Source of the DNA: DATEAV01 sp964575425
GTDB taxonomy: Bacteria > Chloroflexota > Anaerolineae > Anaerolineales > E44-bin32
Reading direction: 5' to 3'
DNA length: 21,545 bases
Assembly (NCBI GenBank): GCA_964575425.1
Contig: CAZNRD010000044.1
Span: 1 to 21,545, forward strand
In this document: positions 19,531-21,545 of the stretch, piece by piece
Layout: each line of letters opens with the position of its first letter
Position numbering within the stretch: the first letter of the stretch is position 1
Program-made: the position numbers and the translations under genes
The notes under the pieces: generated by a model
Seen by the model: only the letters and a program-made list of their open reading frames with translations
The model's database searches: none
What the model was told of the DNA's origin: nothing

Positions 19531-21545
19531 TCAATGCCCAGGGGGTTCCGGCGTTTGAGTGACGATGGGGATGATGGGAGTCGGGCTCGGCGTCGGCGGC
19601 GTGGGCGTCTGAGTAGGTGCCTGCGGTGGGGGCGGTGTGGGAGGATTGGGAGTCCCGCTCGCCGCCGGCTTGCCCACGGGCGTCGGGGGAGGCGGGGCCA
19701 GTGGGAGGGTCCCCGGCGGATCAGGTCGCCCGATAGCGACCGCAAGGCATTCGCTGAGCGGTCCCCTGTTCTCGTGGATGTATTCATAGGCGGTCACGCC
19801 GAGGTCGATCAAGCCTGAAGCAACTAGCGCCATCACGCCCGCGCCTGCCAAGGGAGCCGCACCCGTTACTGCGCCGCCGACCACGGAGGCGCCACCCAGG
19901 AATGCCACAAATCCGGTCACAGCACGCACGGCTGAGACCGCCCTTTGGTGCGAATCGAGTGTCTGCCCCGTGAAGATGTTCTTTCCTGTGAAAGCGCCGT
20001 AACCCGCTGTCACGGCCTGGGCTCCTCCAAGAAAGAAGGCCAGCCCGGCGGCGACGCGCCCCAGGGGGCCTACCCTCCCCAGGTGCCACAAGACCTCGTC
20101 GAAGCTTCCCGCGGAAGCGGACAACGCTCTTGGGAGGGTCACGACGAAAAACTGGGTCACGCCTAGCACGTCGTTGGCCGTCGCGCTCCTCTCAGCTCTT
20201 GCCAGCAGCTCCCTGTCGCCGGTCAGCACGTAGCCGCCAGTGTATCCGAGCGTTGTCAGGGATGTCACGATATCCGCCGCATCGAACGTCCCATCCCAGC
20301 CTGAGGCCCGGCGTCGAGTGCGCAGCACTGCGTTCGCCTCGCGCACGCGATTGAGGAAGGGGCCCACCACAGGAAGTGCGTACAGCCACGAACCTCCCCC
20401 GGTCGATGAGAGCACCGCGCCCGACGCGGCCGGCGGATTGTTCACCCACCAGCGGCGGTTCTCCTCCGCTCGGAGTTCGGCCTGCTTCTTCTCCCAGGCA
20501 TCGAGTTCGGCGTCGTCGCGCTGCTTCCACTTCGCCACGTCGAACGAAGGCAGCTGTGCTGCCGCCGGCGTCTGGGGAGGGGGCGTGCTGAGGAAGCGAG
20601 TCTCCTCATCCCTGCCCTTGTCCTTCGCTGCTGCAGCCGCGGCCGCTGCCGCCAGCGCCGCCAGGTGCGCCAGGCTGACGTTGCGTCGGATCTCGGCCTC
20701 ACGCGCCTCGGCCTCGGCGTTCTTGCGCTCCATCTCGGCGCGCACGCGCTCTTCCTCCTCCTGCCTCTTCCTGGCGGCCTCCAGCGCAGCCGCCGTGGCC
20801 CCGGCAATCAGCACCGCAGCCGCCGCACCCCACAGCACACCCGTAGACGAAGTCGAGGCGCCCGAGGCAGGCTCGCCCGCTGAGCCGCCCTCTGGCTGCC
20901 CCGACGTCCCGGGTCCCACATCGCCGAACGGCAGTGCCGGGGCGCCGTCCCGGTGTTCTGCCGGGGCGCCGCCAAACCACGAGGTCGAGGGCGTCCGGGT
21001 GGGGTATGGCGTGCGCGTCGGGGCTGATGGCGTCGATGGGCCTGGCACCTGCGTCGGGTTTGCCCCGCCCGACTCGCTCAGCGGTCCCGAGGCTCCCCCG
21101 CCTCCCGAGCCCGGCCCACTCTGGGGCGGCAAGGTTGGGCTGGCAGGCACAGGTGTCGGGGCGATCAGCCGAACGGTCAATGTGGTCTCGGCCGTGTTGC
21201 CGGCCCTGTCACTGCCTTCGAGACTGAGGGTGTGCGACCCCGCCCCAAGGCTTGAGCCATTCCAGGAGAAGGTCTCGCTCACGGCCTCCCTTCCGCTGCG
21301 CAGCACCGTCCCACCCACGGTCAGGCTCCACTCCCCAACGCCGCTGCCTCCGTCACCCACGGACAGCGTCACCTCCATCCTGTGGCCACACCCGGGGCAA
21401 AAGGCCCCGCCCGCACTCAGTGTTACCTCCGGCGGGACGGTGTCCACCCGCACGGATAGGCTGTGCGCCGCCGCGTTCCCGGCCACATCCGAGGCCCGCA
21501 GGTCGAGCCTGTGCTCGTAGGGCACGTGCACCTTGTGCTCGCCGT
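19531..21545 (-). CDS. Large surface protein: Ig-like repeats, linker, membrane segment, coiled coil, pre-toxin-TG-like region (N-terminus outside window)
   Basis: The frame is open to the right edge, so the start lies outside; the GTG at 21531 is internal. At least 670 residues are seen. Two Ig-like repeats carry the motif SDVAGN or SDRAGN, the second after a CPGCGH cluster. A Pro/Ser/Thr linker follows, then a membrane segment (VLWGAAAAVLIAGATAAAL) and a long charged coiled coil (EAARKRQEEEERVRAEMERK). Next come an Ala-rich helix and PSFDVAKWKQRDD. The C-terminal part has hydrophobic helices and FTGKNIFTGQTLDSHQRAVS, which resembles the TG motif of pre-toxin regions in polymorphic toxins. 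It ends in a Pro/Thr tail without a recognisable toxin domain. The architecture is read directly; an inter-bacterial role is only a possibility. Confidence 0.75.
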   Translation of the reverse strand, partial: GEHKVHVPYEHRLDLRASDVAGNAAAHSLSVRVDTVPPEVTLSAGGAFCPGCGHRMEVTLSVGDGGSGVGEWSLTVGGTVLRSGREAVSETFSWNGSSLGAGSHTLSLEGSDRAGNTAETTLTVRLIAPTPVPASPTLPPQSGPGSGGGGASGPLSESGGANPTQVPGPSTPSAPTRTPYPTRTPSTSWFGGAPAEHRDGAPALPFGDVGPGTSGQPEGGSAGEPASGASTSSTGVLWGAAAAVLIAGATAAALEAARKRQEEEERVRAEMERKNAEAEAREAEIRRNVSLAHLAALAAAAAAAAAKDKGRDEETRFLSTPPPQTPAAAQLPSFDVAKWKQRDDAELDAWEKKQAELRAEENRRWWVNNPPAASGAVLSSTGGGSWLYALPVVGPFLNRVREANAVLRTRRRASGWDGTFDAADIVTSLTTLGYTGGYVLTGDRELLARAERSATANDVLGVTQFFVVTLPRALSASAGSFDEVLWHLGRVGPLGRVAAGLAFFLGGAQAVTAGYGAFTGKNIFTGQTLDSHQRAVSAVRAVTGFVAFLGGASVVGGAVTGAAPLAGAGVMALVASGLIDLGVTAYEYIHENRGPLSECLAVAIGRPDPPGTLPLAPPPPTPVGKPAASGTPNPPTPPPPQAPTQTPTPPTPSPTPIIPIVTQTPEPPGH
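20655..20801. repeat. Direct repeat, copy 2 (pairs with 18151-18297)
   Basis: This is the intact copy, inside the coiled coil of the large surface protein. Similarity of lower grade continues on both sides, for example a shared GTCCTTCGC at about 18104 and 20620, so the original duplication was longer. Confidence 0.85.

Overview
The window looks like a piece of a high-GC chromosome from a Chloroflexota bacterium, probably Anaerolineae-like. This is an inference from three things: lipoproteins and surface proteins with long Pro/Thr/Ser linkers, a set of small DUF families (DUF1475, DUF3159, DUF4345) that I associate with that group, and extended -10 promoters of the TGGTA type. No rRNA, tRNA, CRISPR array, transposase or integrase was found. 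Genes from 1 to 7169 are on the + strand. Everything from 7201 to the right edge is on the - strand, and the two blocks converge at about 7170-7200.

Left block (+). The end of a secreted CAP-domain protein is followed by a short lipoprotein carrying an internally shortened YceI-like domain. Next comes a compact four-gene selenium/sulfur-handling module: YedE-type membrane transporter, single-domain TusA-like protein, class V PLP-dependent cysteine desulfurase-like enzyme, and a DUF3343 Se/S-carrier-like protein. Its leader holds an eight-codon reading frame with a very strong ribosome binding site. That frame ends in TGA and is followed at SECIS-like spacing by a perfect hairpin. This is the most interesting regulatory candidate in the window. 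A three-gene ABC-2 type exporter operon (ATPase plus two permeases) closes the block.

Middle block (-), read from right to left. A five-gene run starts from a good promoter at about 14200: DUF3159 membrane protein, DUF4345 protein broken by an in-frame TAG, DegV-like protein lacking its middle, DUF1295 membrane enzyme, and DUF1475 protein with no normal start where one is expected. It is followed by 4-hydroxybutyryl-CoA dehydratase (abfD) with all four Fe-S ligands, an SGNH-like lipoprotein with altered catalytic blocks, and an APH-like kinase.

Right block (-) is accessory in character. From the right edge it holds the C-terminal part of a large surface protein (Ig-like repeats, Pro/Thr linker, membrane segment, coiled coil, pre-toxin-TG-like region) and a two-helix membrane protein. 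A decayed partial copy of the large protein's coiled coil follows, running into a frameshifted gene. Then come a small lipoprotein, an excisionase-type HTH gene directly joined to a truncated hsdM (a type I restriction-modification relic), and a membrane-anchored NERD nuclease-like protein with an internal duplication. Several genes in the window are visibly damaged by in-frame deletion, nonsense codon or frameshift. This suggests either active gene decay or local assembly errors.
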